Position numbers and translations under genes: made by a program | Notes under the pieces: model-generated | Databases searched by the model: none | The model's input: the letters and a program-made list of their open reading frames with translations, nothing else | Told to the model about the DNA's origin: nothing | Source: Microcaldota archaeon | GTDB taxonomy: Archaea; Micrarchaeota; Micrarchaeia; Anstonellales; Bilamarchaeaceae | Direction: 5' to 3' | Assembly (NCBI GenBank): GCA_018813445.1 | Contig: JAHJBR010000105.1 | Location: forward strand, 1 to 7,349 | Length of the DNA stretch: 7,349 nucleotides | Shown here: positions 1 through 5,080 of the stretch, in pieces | Layout of the letters: the number at the start of each line of letters is the position of its first letter | Numbering within the stretch: the first letter of the stretch is position 1

Positions 1-142
1 CTCCCAAAGGAATTGCTTTCTTTTTTGGATGTGGTCCTGGATCAGTGCTTGCCATAAATGTGCTGCTTTTTTTATCACTTATTGGGATCGCTTTTGGAAT
101 TGCGATTCTTTTTGTATGATATGTTCTTCCTTTCTTTGCCAT
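1..142 (-). CDS. rps4e: Ribosomal protein eS4, N-terminal part (runs off window)
   Basis: This is a 5' fragment of 47 codons; the rest lies beyond position 1. eS4 is a small-subunit protein found only in archaea and eukaryotes. The visible N-terminus begins MAKKGRTYHTKRIAIPK and later has the family landmark DPGPHPKKKAIPL, close to the PGPHP segment that precedes the S4 RNA-binding domain in eS4. The usual Trp after the 'PKS' segment is missing here (PKAIPI), a mild divergence. The ATG follows an AGGTGG SD four bases away. The gene starts 10 nt after the uL24 stop, the normal archaeal order (uL14-uL24-eS4-uL5). What is seen directly is the start, the RBS and 47 residues; the later domains are assumed from the family. 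Confidence 0.9.
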   Translation of the reverse strand, partial: MAKKGRTYHTKRIAIPKAIPISDKKSSTFMASTDPGPHPKKKAIPLG

Positions 143-152
143 GTTTCCACCT

Positions 153-683
153 TCATTTCTTTTCTACAGCAGGCTCTGCTGCTTTTACTTCAGGCTTTGG
201 TTTTTCCTCGGTTTTTGGTGTCTGAGTTGCAGTAGATTTTGCTTCAGAAGTTTTTGGAACTTCTTTTGCAGGTGCTTTTGCAACAGGTTTCTCATCAGTA
301 GTTTTTGGTTTTGCTTCAACTTTTGGAGTTGGTTTTGCCTGGATCGAATATTGAGTACGTCTTTCTTTGCTTATCAACAATTCAGTTAGGATAAGGTTAG
401 ATGGTTGGAATGGAATCAGAGTTTCAGTTCCTTTCGCGTTTTTCCTTGAAACTCCTTCAAGGTAGACTACGCTCTTTCCATAGCTCACTCTTGCGACCTT
501 TGCGCTCTTTCCTTTCAATGAGCCGCGTAACACTTTGACTGAGTCGCCTTTGTTAATGGTTATTGCTCTCTTTTTTATTCCAAGCTTGCTTTTGAGTTCC
601 TTGGAAAGATGTACATGAACATAAGCGCGCTTCTCATGCTTCTTTGCAGTATAAAGCTTTTTTCTTTCGCTGTCTCTTTTCAT
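153..683 (-). CDS. rpl24: Ribosomal protein uL24 with long Lys/Pro/Glu/Ala-rich C-terminal tail
   Basis: Large-subunit protein that initiates 23S rRNA assembly and ends up beside the polypeptide exit tunnel. The 176-residue product has a typical archaeal core at about residues 1-115: a basic N-terminus with LYTAKKHEKR, then a KOW motif at about 43-68 (INKGDSVKVLRGSLKGK). Residues about 117-176 form a low-complexity K/P/E/A/T tail; archaeal uL24 is usually about 120 residues. The tail contains VPKTSEAKS, which recurs nearly unchanged in the uL22 tail. Two adjacent ATGs exist (686 and 683). The GGTGAT SD at 688-693 leaves one base before the first and four before the second, so I chose 683, matching the spacing elsewhere in the cluster. 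An upstream in-frame reading from 716 overlaps the uL14 end and is unlikely. Confidence 0.95.
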   Translation of the reverse strand: MKRDSERKKLYTAKKHEKRAYVHVHLSKELKSKLGIKKRAITINKGDSVKVLRGSLKGKSAKVARVSYGKSVVYLEGVSRKNAKGTETLIPFQPSNLILTELLISKERRTQYSIQAKPTPKVEAKPKTTDEKPVAKAPAKEVPKTSEAKSTATQTPKTEEKPKPEVKAAEPAVEKK

Positions 684-696
684 CATAATCACCGGC

Positions 697-1095
697 TTAT
701 ATAACTCCTGGAGCAATTGCAGATACTTTGGGGTATCTTTCTGTTATCTCCTTGGCAACCACACCTTTGATCTCGGTTCCTACTGGAAGTCCGTCTTCGG
801 TTACCAGAACAACTGCATTGTCCTCGAACATAATTGTGAGTCCGTTTGGTCTTTTGTAAGGCATTTTCTGTCTTACTATCAATGCACGTACAACTTTTTT
901 CACCATTTCAGGTTTTCCTTTTTTTACTGAAACTATGAGTACATCTCCAATTCCTGCCATCGGATACCTATTTCTTACTCCGCGCACATTGAGCACGTTT
1001 ATTACTTCAACTTCTTTTGCGCCGCTGTTGTCATGGCAGGCAATCCTACTTCCGACCTGCAGCCCTTTTGTAACTTTGGAACCAAGACCTTTCAT
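697..1095 (-). CDS. rpl14: Ribosomal protein uL14
   Basis: Large-subunit protein that binds 23S rRNA at the subunit interface and contributes to an intersubunit bridge. The 132-residue length is standard for archaeal uL14. Near the N-terminus it carries the family signature GSRIACHDNSGAKEVEVINV (about residues 15-34). Later conserved pieces are GIGDVLIVSVKKGKPEM and the C-terminal EITERYPKVSAIAPGVI. I place the start at the ATG at 1095 and not at the in-frame GTG at 1104, because that GTG is part of the SD GGTGAT (1100-1105), four bases before the ATG. The same SD includes the last base of the uS17 TAG stop, so the two genes are probably translationally coupled. Nothing unusual in the protein. 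Confidence 0.97.
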   Translation of the reverse strand: MKGLGSKVTKGLQVGSRIACHDNSGAKEVEVINVLNVRGVRNRYPMAGIGDVLIVSVKKGKPEMVKKVVRALIVRQKMPYKRPNGLTIMFEDNAVVLVTEDGLPVGTEIKGVVAKEITERYPKVSAIAPGVI

Positions 1096-1104
1096 AAGAA
1101 TCAC

Positions 1105-1404
1105 CTACTCTGCTTTCTTCCCTAGGATTTCAACGACTGTCCAGGCCTTTGTCTTGCTTATTTTTTTGGTTTCAGCCACTATTACAGTGTCGCCAAGCTT
1201 TGCATTTATGCAGCTTGGATTGTGTGCTGCTAGCCTGCTCACGTTTTTTGCAATCCTATTGTATTTGGGCATGATCCTTGAAATGTTTCTTTCAACAATC
1301 ACGGTTTTCTTGCCCTTGTCGCTTACAACTTTTCCTTCCACTTTTGCGCCCCTTACTTTGAGGTCGCCATGGACATAACAGTTTTTATCATCGCATTGAA
1401 CCAT
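1105..1404 (-). CDS. rps17: Ribosomal protein uS17
   Basis: Small-subunit protein that binds 16S rRNA early in assembly. The 99-residue product is archaeal in form. It has an N-terminal CDDKNCYVHGDLKVRG segment, the OB-fold strand region GKVVSDKGKKTVIVERN, the conserved AAHNPSCINAKLGDTV, and the late SKTKAWTVVE. The two Cys of the first segment (C4, C9) are part of the usual archaeal CDDxxCxxHG pattern. The ATG is preceded by a good SD, GGTGA, five bases away, and an in-frame TAA lies six codons upstream, so the start is secure. Unlike the other genes it does not abut its upstream neighbour: a 258-nt region with its own likely promoter separates it from aIF1. uS17 would therefore be the first gene of a second transcription unit. 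Confidence 0.97.
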   Translation of the reverse strand: MVQCDDKNCYVHGDLKVRGAKVEGKVVSDKGKKTVIVERNISRIMPKYNRIAKNVSRLAAHNPSCINAKLGDTVIVAETKKISKTKAWTVVEILGKKAE

Positions 1405-1408
1405 TTTT

Positions 1409-1468
1409 TCACCTTTGGATTACATGGAGAACGCTGTGAGTAACGGCCACAGATTCTTTTCCTTCCAT
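1409..1468 (-). CDS. Candidate 19-codon leader micro-ORF ahead of uS17 (unproven)
   Basis: An ATG-initiated reading frame encodes MEGKESVAVTHSVLHVIQR and ends at a TGA (1409-1411) that lies inside the uS17 SD sequence AGGTGA. The same stop-within-SD arrangement occurs at several genuine gene junctions in this cluster, which is the main reason to list it. The frame stays open upstream to an in-frame TAG at 1565-1567, so a GTG start at 1492 (27 codons) is also possible. Against it: I see no clear SD before either start, the length is within chance, and the peptide resembles no family I recognise. It could be a translated leader that couples to uS17, a decayed remnant of a gene once here, or simply chance. 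Confidence 0.25.
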   Translation of the reverse strand: MEGKESVAVTHSVLHVIQR

Positions 1469-1597
1469 CCGACTTCTCAAATCCCTACGCACAAAACTTT
1501 TTTGTGACTTGAGGTTTCGAACAGGCGCAGAATTGTATAAAGAAAAGTCCTTTTGACAATTCCACTAAAGCGTAGTCTTAGAATTTAAGAGAGAAGT

Positions 1598-1609
1598 ATT
1601 TATAAATAT
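1598..1609 (-). promoter_or_regulatory. TATA box, likely internal promoter for uS17 onward
   Basis: TATTTATAAATA is an excellent archaeal TATA element, placed in the only sizeable intergenic gap of the cluster. With the usual 25-27 base spacing, transcription would start near 1577 and give a leader of about 170 nt before the uS17 ATG. The 12-mer is a perfect palindrome, so direction is not set by the box itself. The purine-rich flank GAGAGAAG on the plus-strand side would suit a BRE for plus-strand firing, which would make an antisense transcript into aIF1. I prefer minus because a gene lies downstream in that direction. Confidence 0.6.
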
Positions 1610-1662
1610 ACCCCTAAGATTAAATCCAATATCAGAAGTAATGTACTTTGGGCTGCTAAACT

Positions 1663-1989
1663 TTATCTTCTTCTACCTACTTTCCCTAATACGGCAATCG
1701 CTTCTTCAGAATAGCCCATTTTAACTAGAATTTCCTTCATTTTTTTCGTATGGTCTCCTTGAAGAATAATAATTCCATCTTTTGCGGTTCCGCCGCAGGC
1801 CATTTTGTGCTTGAGTTCTTTTGCAGTCTCGCCTAATCTGTTTTTTGCGATTCCCTCAATTATAGTAACTAGCTTCTTGAATTTCTTTGCAGTAGCATAA
1901 ACAGTTATTTTCTGGACTTCTTCTTTGTCCAGCACTTCGCACACGCACAAGTCTTTAATTAGTCCACATTTATTGCAAATTTCTGGCAA
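1663..1989 (-). CDS. Translation initiation factor aIF1 (SUI1/eIF1 family)
   Basis: aIF1 binds the small subunit near the P site and enforces correct start-codon selection. The 108-residue product has the archaeal N-terminal Cys-rich extension MPEICNKCGLIKDLCVC (C5, C8, C15, C17), compatible with metal binding. The SUI1 domain follows, with VTIIEGIAKN, then LKHKMACGGTAKDG and the highly conserved IILQGDHTKKMKEIL, ending in KVGRRR. The start is a TTG at 1987-1989. No ATG fits, the GGTGA SD is six bases upstream, and the family N-terminus begins exactly here. The SD overlaps the uL29 stop (TAGGTGA), with ten bases between genes. TTG is the only non-ATG start I assign among the confident genes. 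Location after uL29 is the normal archaeal order; the gene usually next, rnp1, is absent. Confidence 0.95.
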   Translation of the reverse strand: MPEICNKCGLIKDLCVCEVLDKEEVQKITVYATAKKFKKLVTIIEGIAKNRLGETAKELKHKMACGGTAKDGIIILQGDHTKKMKEILVKMGYSEEAIAVLGKVGRRR

Positions 1990-1999
1990 ACTTTTTCAC

Positions 2000-2269
2000 C
2001 TATGAGCTTTTCTTCTTACCAGTATTTAAAGGTTTCTCTGAAACGATTTTCGGATGGGAAACAACTGGGTGCTTTCCGCTCTTTTTCTTTTCTTGGGAAA
2101 TGTGCTTTGCCCTTAGGCCCATCTCTGTTTTTATTCTTGCGATTGAAAGTCTGAGGGATTTGTCCTTTGTGGCACTTTCACCAGTAAGGCGCTCCATTTG
2201 TAATTCGGCAAGCTTTTTTGTCAGCTCTTCTTCGCTCAAACCATGTATCTCTTTTTTTCTTATAGCCAT
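2000..2269 (-). CDS. rpl29: Ribosomal protein uL29 with short C-terminal extension
   Basis: Small helical large-subunit protein that sits at the peptide exit tunnel next to uL23 and helps form the docking site for SRP and nascent-chain factors. The first 65 or so residues form the usual two-helix hairpin: EIHGLSEEELTKKLAELQMERL, then SLRLSIARIKTEM with the Arg-Ile pattern of the family. About residues 63-89 are an added basic, Pro/Ser/Lys-containing tail (HPVVSHPKIVSEKP and so on); archaeal uL29 is normally near 70 residues. The start ATG is 12 bases from the uS3 stop with a partial SD (CGGTGC), and the stop TAG merges with the aIF1 SD. Identification is secure; the purpose of the tail is unknown. 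Confidence 0.95.
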   Translation of the reverse strand: MAIRKKEIHGLSEEELTKKLAELQMERLTGESATKDKSLRLSIARIKTEMGLRAKHISQEKKKSGKHPVVSHPKIVSEKPLNTGKKKSS

Positions 2270-2281
2270 AAAAATGCACCG

Positions 2282-2950
2282 TCAGTTTCTCCTTTTCCTT
2301 CCTCTTCCTGGAGGTCTTCTCTCAAATTGAGAAGCAGCAGCAATCACTTTTGGAAGTGCCATCATTGCCTCAGCTTTTTCAGGGAAAACAGTTCCTGGAG
2401 GAACGATCCTTACTAGAATTCCAATAACTCCGAATTTAGTAACTGAAACTACGTGTGCAACTTTCACCAATCTCACATAGTCTCCTGCTTTTGGAATGAA
2501 ACCAGCGGCTGCGCGCATGCTTTTTGCCCTGCTTCCTTTACTCATTGCACCGGAAATCACAAGCTCTGCGCCTATTGCACCATTGGCCATTATATCTCTT
2601 AGAAGGAAATGCAAAACTGATCTTACTTTTTTACCCATTTCAACCATTCTTGCAGCTCTTTTTCCTACAAGACGAGGTTCTAATGAAGGGTTTTGTACTG
2701 CAACTACACTGATTTGTGGATTTTGTATTAGGAATTCTTTTTGCAAAGTAGATGTAAGTCTATTTATTACTCCTCCACCTCTTCCGATTATTCTTCCGGG
2801 ATTCATGACAACTAGAGTTATTCTTGTAACTACTGGAGTTCTTTGGATATCTATTCCTGCTAAACCAACACGATCAAGCTCTTTTTCAAGATATTTCATT
2901 ATCTCGTATTGGAGAATTGGGTCTTCTATGAATTTCCTATCGTATGCCAT
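2282..2950 (-). CDS. rps3: Ribosomal protein uS3
   Basis: Small-subunit head protein lining the mRNA entry channel, where basic residues help unwind mRNA. The 222-residue product begins with the archaeal/eukaryotic-type N-terminus (RKFIEDPILQYEIMKYLEKEL). A KH domain follows with the RNA-binding loop GRIIGRGG at residues 52-59. The C-terminal domain includes GAELVISGAMSKGSRAKSMR and the conserved AGDYVRLVKVAHVV, then a basic end GRGRKRRN. Length is normal for archaea. The ATG shares one base with the uL22 stop (TAATG) and is preceded by an AGGTGA SD located inside the end of uL22, so translation is almost certainly coupled to uL22. Nothing unusual. Confidence 0.97.
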   Translation of the reverse strand: MAYDRKFIEDPILQYEIMKYLEKELDRVGLAGIDIQRTPVVTRITLVVMNPGRIIGRGGGVINRLTSTLQKEFLIQNPQISVVAVQNPSLEPRLVGKRAARMVEMGKKVRSVLHFLLRDIMANGAIGAELVISGAMSKGSRAKSMRAAAGFIPKAGDYVRLVKVAHVVSVTKFGVIGILVRIVPPGTVFPEKAEAMMALPKVIAAASQFERRPPGRGRKRRN

Positions 2951-3666
2951 TATTTCACCTGTGAAGTTTTATCTCCTACTGATTCACTTTCTGGTTTTTT
3001 CTCTACTACTTTGTTTTTAGTTTCTGCTTCTTGTTTTGGTTCAACAGCTTTGTTTTTAGTTTCTGGAGCTTCAGGTTTTTTCTCTGCTTTTTTTACTTCA
3101 GAAGCTTTCTGCACTGCTGGTTTTGATTCAGAAGTTTTTGGAACATCCTTTGGAATAGATTTCGCCTTTGCTTCTACTTCTTTAGGTTTCTTCTGAGCTT
3201 TTTTAGTAGTTTTTACTGTTTCTTTTTTAGATGATACTTCACTAACCACTATTTCTATTCTAGCAGTCTCAAAAAAGGATCTGCTTCTTCTTCCCTTTGA
3301 AGCTAAACGAGGAAGAACATTTTTCTTGTTTGCAGCTGCATGCACAATTACAAGGTCTTCTGAAAGCCCTTTGGATTTTGCAGATCCCATTGCACTTTTC
3401 AGTGCAGCAAGAACAAATCCTGCTGCTTTCTTTGGATATCTTCCTGGCCTTCCGCCAAGCTCTCTCCTGTGTCCGAGATTGGAAATGTATTTCCTATATC
3501 TAATTGGCACTTCGCCTTTGCTTGCCTTTTCGAGCAAGGCCAATGCATCAGCGACTTTCCTTCGTCTTATGTTTGAGCAGACCTCTACCAAGTCCTTGAA
3601 GCTCGCGTCTATATCTTCCAAGCGCGCCTTGCCGACAACCGTGTCATCAAATTTATAGGAATACAT
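2950..3666 (-). CDS. rpl22: Ribosomal protein uL22 with ~95-residue low-complexity C-terminal tail
   Basis: Large-subunit protein whose beta-hairpin lines the exit tunnel. Residues 1-143 are the complete family fold: the N-terminal archaeal segment YSYKFDDTVVGKARLEDID, then NIRRRKVADALALLEKA, the conserved RRELGGRPGRYPKKAA, and the final strand after SKGRRSRSFFETARIEIVVSE. Archaeal uL22 normally stops near 150-155 residues. Here residues about 145-238 form a charged K/E/P/A/T/S tail with no recognisable domain. The tail has a 13-residue tandem repeat starting ETKNKAVEP (202) and ETKNKVVEK (215), and a DVPKTSESK motif shared with the uL24 tail. The ATG has an AAGTGATG SD that contains the uS19 TGA stop, and the end overlaps the uS3 ATG by one base. 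Confidence 0.96.
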   Translation of the reverse strand: MYSYKFDDTVVGKARLEDIDASFKDLVEVCSNIRRRKVADALALLEKASKGEVPIRYRKYISNLGHRRELGGRPGRYPKKAAGFVLAALKSAMGSAKSKGLSEDLVIVHAAANKKNVLPRLASKGRRSRSFFETARIEIVVSEVSSKKETVKTTKKAQKKPKEVEAKAKSIPKDVPKTSESKPAVQKASEVKKAEKKPEAPETKNKAVEPKQEAETKNKVVEKKPESESVGDKTSQVK

Positions 3667-3670
3667 AACA

Positions 3671-4066
3671 TCACTTCACTGCAACGAATTTTGAACCTCT
3701 TGTAGCTCCAATTCCTGGACCTGCATGAAGTACTCTTCCTGTGCTGTGTGAATAATCTCCAAGCCTTCTTCCAAGCTTATCTATTGTAATTACCACAGTC
3801 TTAAACTGTTTTCCATTGTGTACTCCAAAAGTTAATCCGAGCCATTCCGGAAGAATCACTGCTTCACGCGAATGAGTCTTAATAACCTTTTTTGGATTTG
3901 TTGCTAAGACCTTTTTCACTTTATCAATAAGCTTTTTGAACGCAAGGTTCGTGGAAAGGCGCTTGAGCGACCTTCTTTCCCTTGAGCCTATAAGCTCCAT
4001 GAATTTTTCCATGGGCATTCCTTTGAACGCATTCTCGTCCAATCCTTTATAAACTTCTTTTCTCAT
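3671..4066 (-). CDS. rps19: Ribosomal protein uS19
   Basis: Small-subunit head protein near the decoding site and the intersubunit bridge with the central protuberance. The 131-residue product is standard for archaea. It carries the conserved block IKTHSREAVILPEWLGLTFG at about residues 62-81, the N-G-K-x-F turn (HNGKQFKTVVIT), GRRLGDYSHSTGRVLHAGPG, and the terminal GATRGSKFVAVK. The start ATG overlaps the uL2 TGA stop by four bases (ATGA), a classical coupled junction; an AAGGT stretch about nine bases upstream may serve as SD inside uL2. Its own stop TGA is part of the uL22 SD. Nothing unusual in the protein. Confidence 0.97.
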   Translation of the reverse strand: MRKEVYKGLDENAFKGMPMEKFMELIGSRERRSLKRLSTNLAFKKLIDKVKKVLATNPKKVIKTHSREAVILPEWLGLTFGVHNGKQFKTVVITIDKLGRRLGDYSHSTGRVLHAGPGIGATRGSKFVAVK

Positions 4067-4818
4067 CGTGATCGACCTTCGCTATCAGCACGCGTGCTCT
4101 TCTTCCTTCCTGTGGATCTTGCGGCTATGTGTCCGACTTTTCTTCCAGGTGAAGCTCCACGCGAAACTGTGGTTGGTTTTCCTTCATGGTGCTGCTTGCC
4201 TCCGAATGGGTGGCAATAAACACTCATCTTCACACCTCTGTTCTTAGGCCAGAGACGGTTTCTTGTCTTGTATTTATGGAATGCATTTCCTGCTTTGAGA
4301 AGCGGAGATTCCGATCTTCCTCCTCCGGAAACGATTCCGAGTTGTGCTCTGCAATCTGCAGAAAGTGTGATTGTTCTCCTGCTTGGAAGCTTTACAAACA
4401 CTTTATTTTTTTCCCTTGAAACTATTGTTGCGTATGAACCAGGCGCTTTTATTAGTTTTCCTCTATCTCCTGGGTTTCTTTCCAAGTTGAATATATAAGC
4501 TCCATCTGGGATTCTGTATAAAGGAAGTAGGTTTCCCATTCCAACTTTGGCCTGTGCACCTGCTTCTATATATTCTCCTATTATTGCTCCTTCATGGGCA
4601 AGCAAATGTCCTTTTTCCCCATTATCATAAAGAACCTCCATTACAATCGCGTCTCTTCCTGGGTCATCTATGAAATCTGTGATCTTTGCCCTGAGCATAC
4701 CTGCTTTTTCAAGGTCATCATATGCTCTGTATTGTAAATCCACTTTGTATCTTGTACTTGGACTGCGATATGCGGGTGAACCGCTTCCTCTTCTCTGTTG
4801 TCTTAGTCTTTTACCCAT
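4063..4818 (-). CDS. rpl2: Ribosomal protein uL2
   Basis: Core large-subunit protein, needed for subunit association and for an active peptidyl-transferase centre. The 251-residue product starts MGKRLRQQRRGSGSPAYRSP and contains the OB/SH3 RNA-binding core (GNLLPLYRIPDGAYIFNLE; GKLIKAPGSYATIV; KLPSRRTITLSADCRAQLG). It ends with GRKVGHIAARSTGR, a diagnostic archaeal stretch. The normally near-invariant M-N-x-V-D/E-H-P segment reads M-S-V-Y-C-H-P at residues 198-204: His203 is kept, but Asn is Ser and the acidic residue is Cys202 (codon TGC at 4213-4215). Length is slightly above the usual roughly 240. The ATG is preceded by GGTGTGATC, which contains the uL23 stop. The stop overlaps the uS19 start. 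Confidence 0.97.
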   Translation of the reverse strand: MGKRLRQQRRGSGSPAYRSPSTRYKVDLQYRAYDDLEKAGMLRAKITDFIDDPGRDAIVMEVLYDNGEKGHLLAHEGAIIGEYIEAGAQAKVGMGNLLPLYRIPDGAYIFNLERNPGDRGKLIKAPGSYATIVSREKNKVFVKLPSRRTITLSADCRAQLGIVSGGGRSESPLLKAGNAFHKYKTRNRLWPKNRGVKMSVYCHPFGGKQHHEGKPTTVSRGASPGRKVGHIAARSTGRKKSTRADSEGRSR

Positions 4819-4822
4819 ATGA

Positions 4823-5071
4823 TCACACCAACTTGAGCTTTGCTGCTATGTCGTCCATCTTAACTTCTTTTGCGAGCCGTACAACTGCTCTTTTTTGGCC
4901 TTTGGGAGTGTTGTAGGTGCGCACTGCAGCTACCTTCACTCCAAAAATCTTTTCAAATTCTTCCTTCACTCCATCTTTAGTTGCTTTGTTTGCAACCACT
5001 AAAGTAAGAGTGTTATTGAACTCCATCCTTCCTACGGTTTTTTCAGTTCTTACTGGAGATAATATAAGCAT
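4823..5071 (-). CDS. rpl23: Ribosomal protein uL23
   Basis: Large-subunit protein at the exit-tunnel mouth; in all domains it is a main docking site for SRP and other nascent-chain factors, together with uL29. The product is 82 residues, the short archaeal form. It begins MLILSPVRTEKTVGRME, matching the family P-V-x-T-E-K start, then NTLTLVVANKATKDGVKEEFEKIFGVKV and the conserved VRTYNTPKGQKRAVVRL near the C-terminus. An SD GAGGTG directly follows the uL4 TGA, five bases before the ATG. The TGA stop is embedded in the uL2 SD. No extension and no oddity, unlike its tunnel-exit neighbours uL22, uL24 and uL29. Confidence 0.97.
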   Translation of the reverse strand: MLILSPVRTEKTVGRMEFNNTLTLVVANKATKDGVKEEFEKIFGVKVAAVRTYNTPKGQKRAVVRLAKEVKMDDIAAKLKLV

Positions 5072-5080
5072 ATGTACACC

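Larger units (their letters stand above)
1405..1662 (-). promoter_or_regulatory. Gap between aIF1 and uS17: hairpin-rich leader in place of rnp1
   Basis: This is the only long gap inside the cluster. Read on the minus strand after the TATA box, the predicted RNA from about 1577 can form several stems. A six-base closing helix CTACGC (1575-1570) pairs with GCGTAG (1490-1485). A hairpin GAATTGT/ACAATTC has arms at 1556-1562 and 1530-1536, with an inner AAAAG/CTTTT pair. A hairpin CACAAAA/TTTTGTG has arms at 1500-1506 and 1490-1496 and a three-base loop. A weaker CTGTG/CACAG stem spans 1434-1452. CTCAA (1513-1509) could instead pair with TTGAG (1480-1476), which would compete with the closing helix. 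Many archaea have rnp1 here; no frame I read shows its motifs. The stems are seen by eye only and not folded computationally. Confidence 0.5.

Noticed and set aside
29..389. Plus-strand Phe/Cys/Leu-rich frames opposite uL24 and eS4
   Set aside because: They are the complement of the Lys/Glu-rich uL24 tail; no RBS or domain.
687..716. Upstream start of uL24 at 716
   Set aside because: It would overlap the uL14 end, lacks an SD and adds residues not in the family; the SD at 688-693 serves the ATG at 683.
935..1378. Plus-strand frames opposite uS17/uL14, and similar ones elsewhere
   Set aside because: They are antisense shadows of firmly identified ribosomal genes; hydrophobic composition is what such shadows give.
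1504..1530. T-loop-like GTTCGAAACC on the minus strand, possible tRNA
   Set aside because: The flanking bases do not make a five-pair T stem, and no acceptor or D arm of tRNA form lines up around it.
1405..1662. Box C/D or H/ACA guide RNA in the aIF1-uS17 gap
   Set aside because: No RTGATGA/CTGA box pair and no ACA trinucleotide correctly placed after a hairpin.
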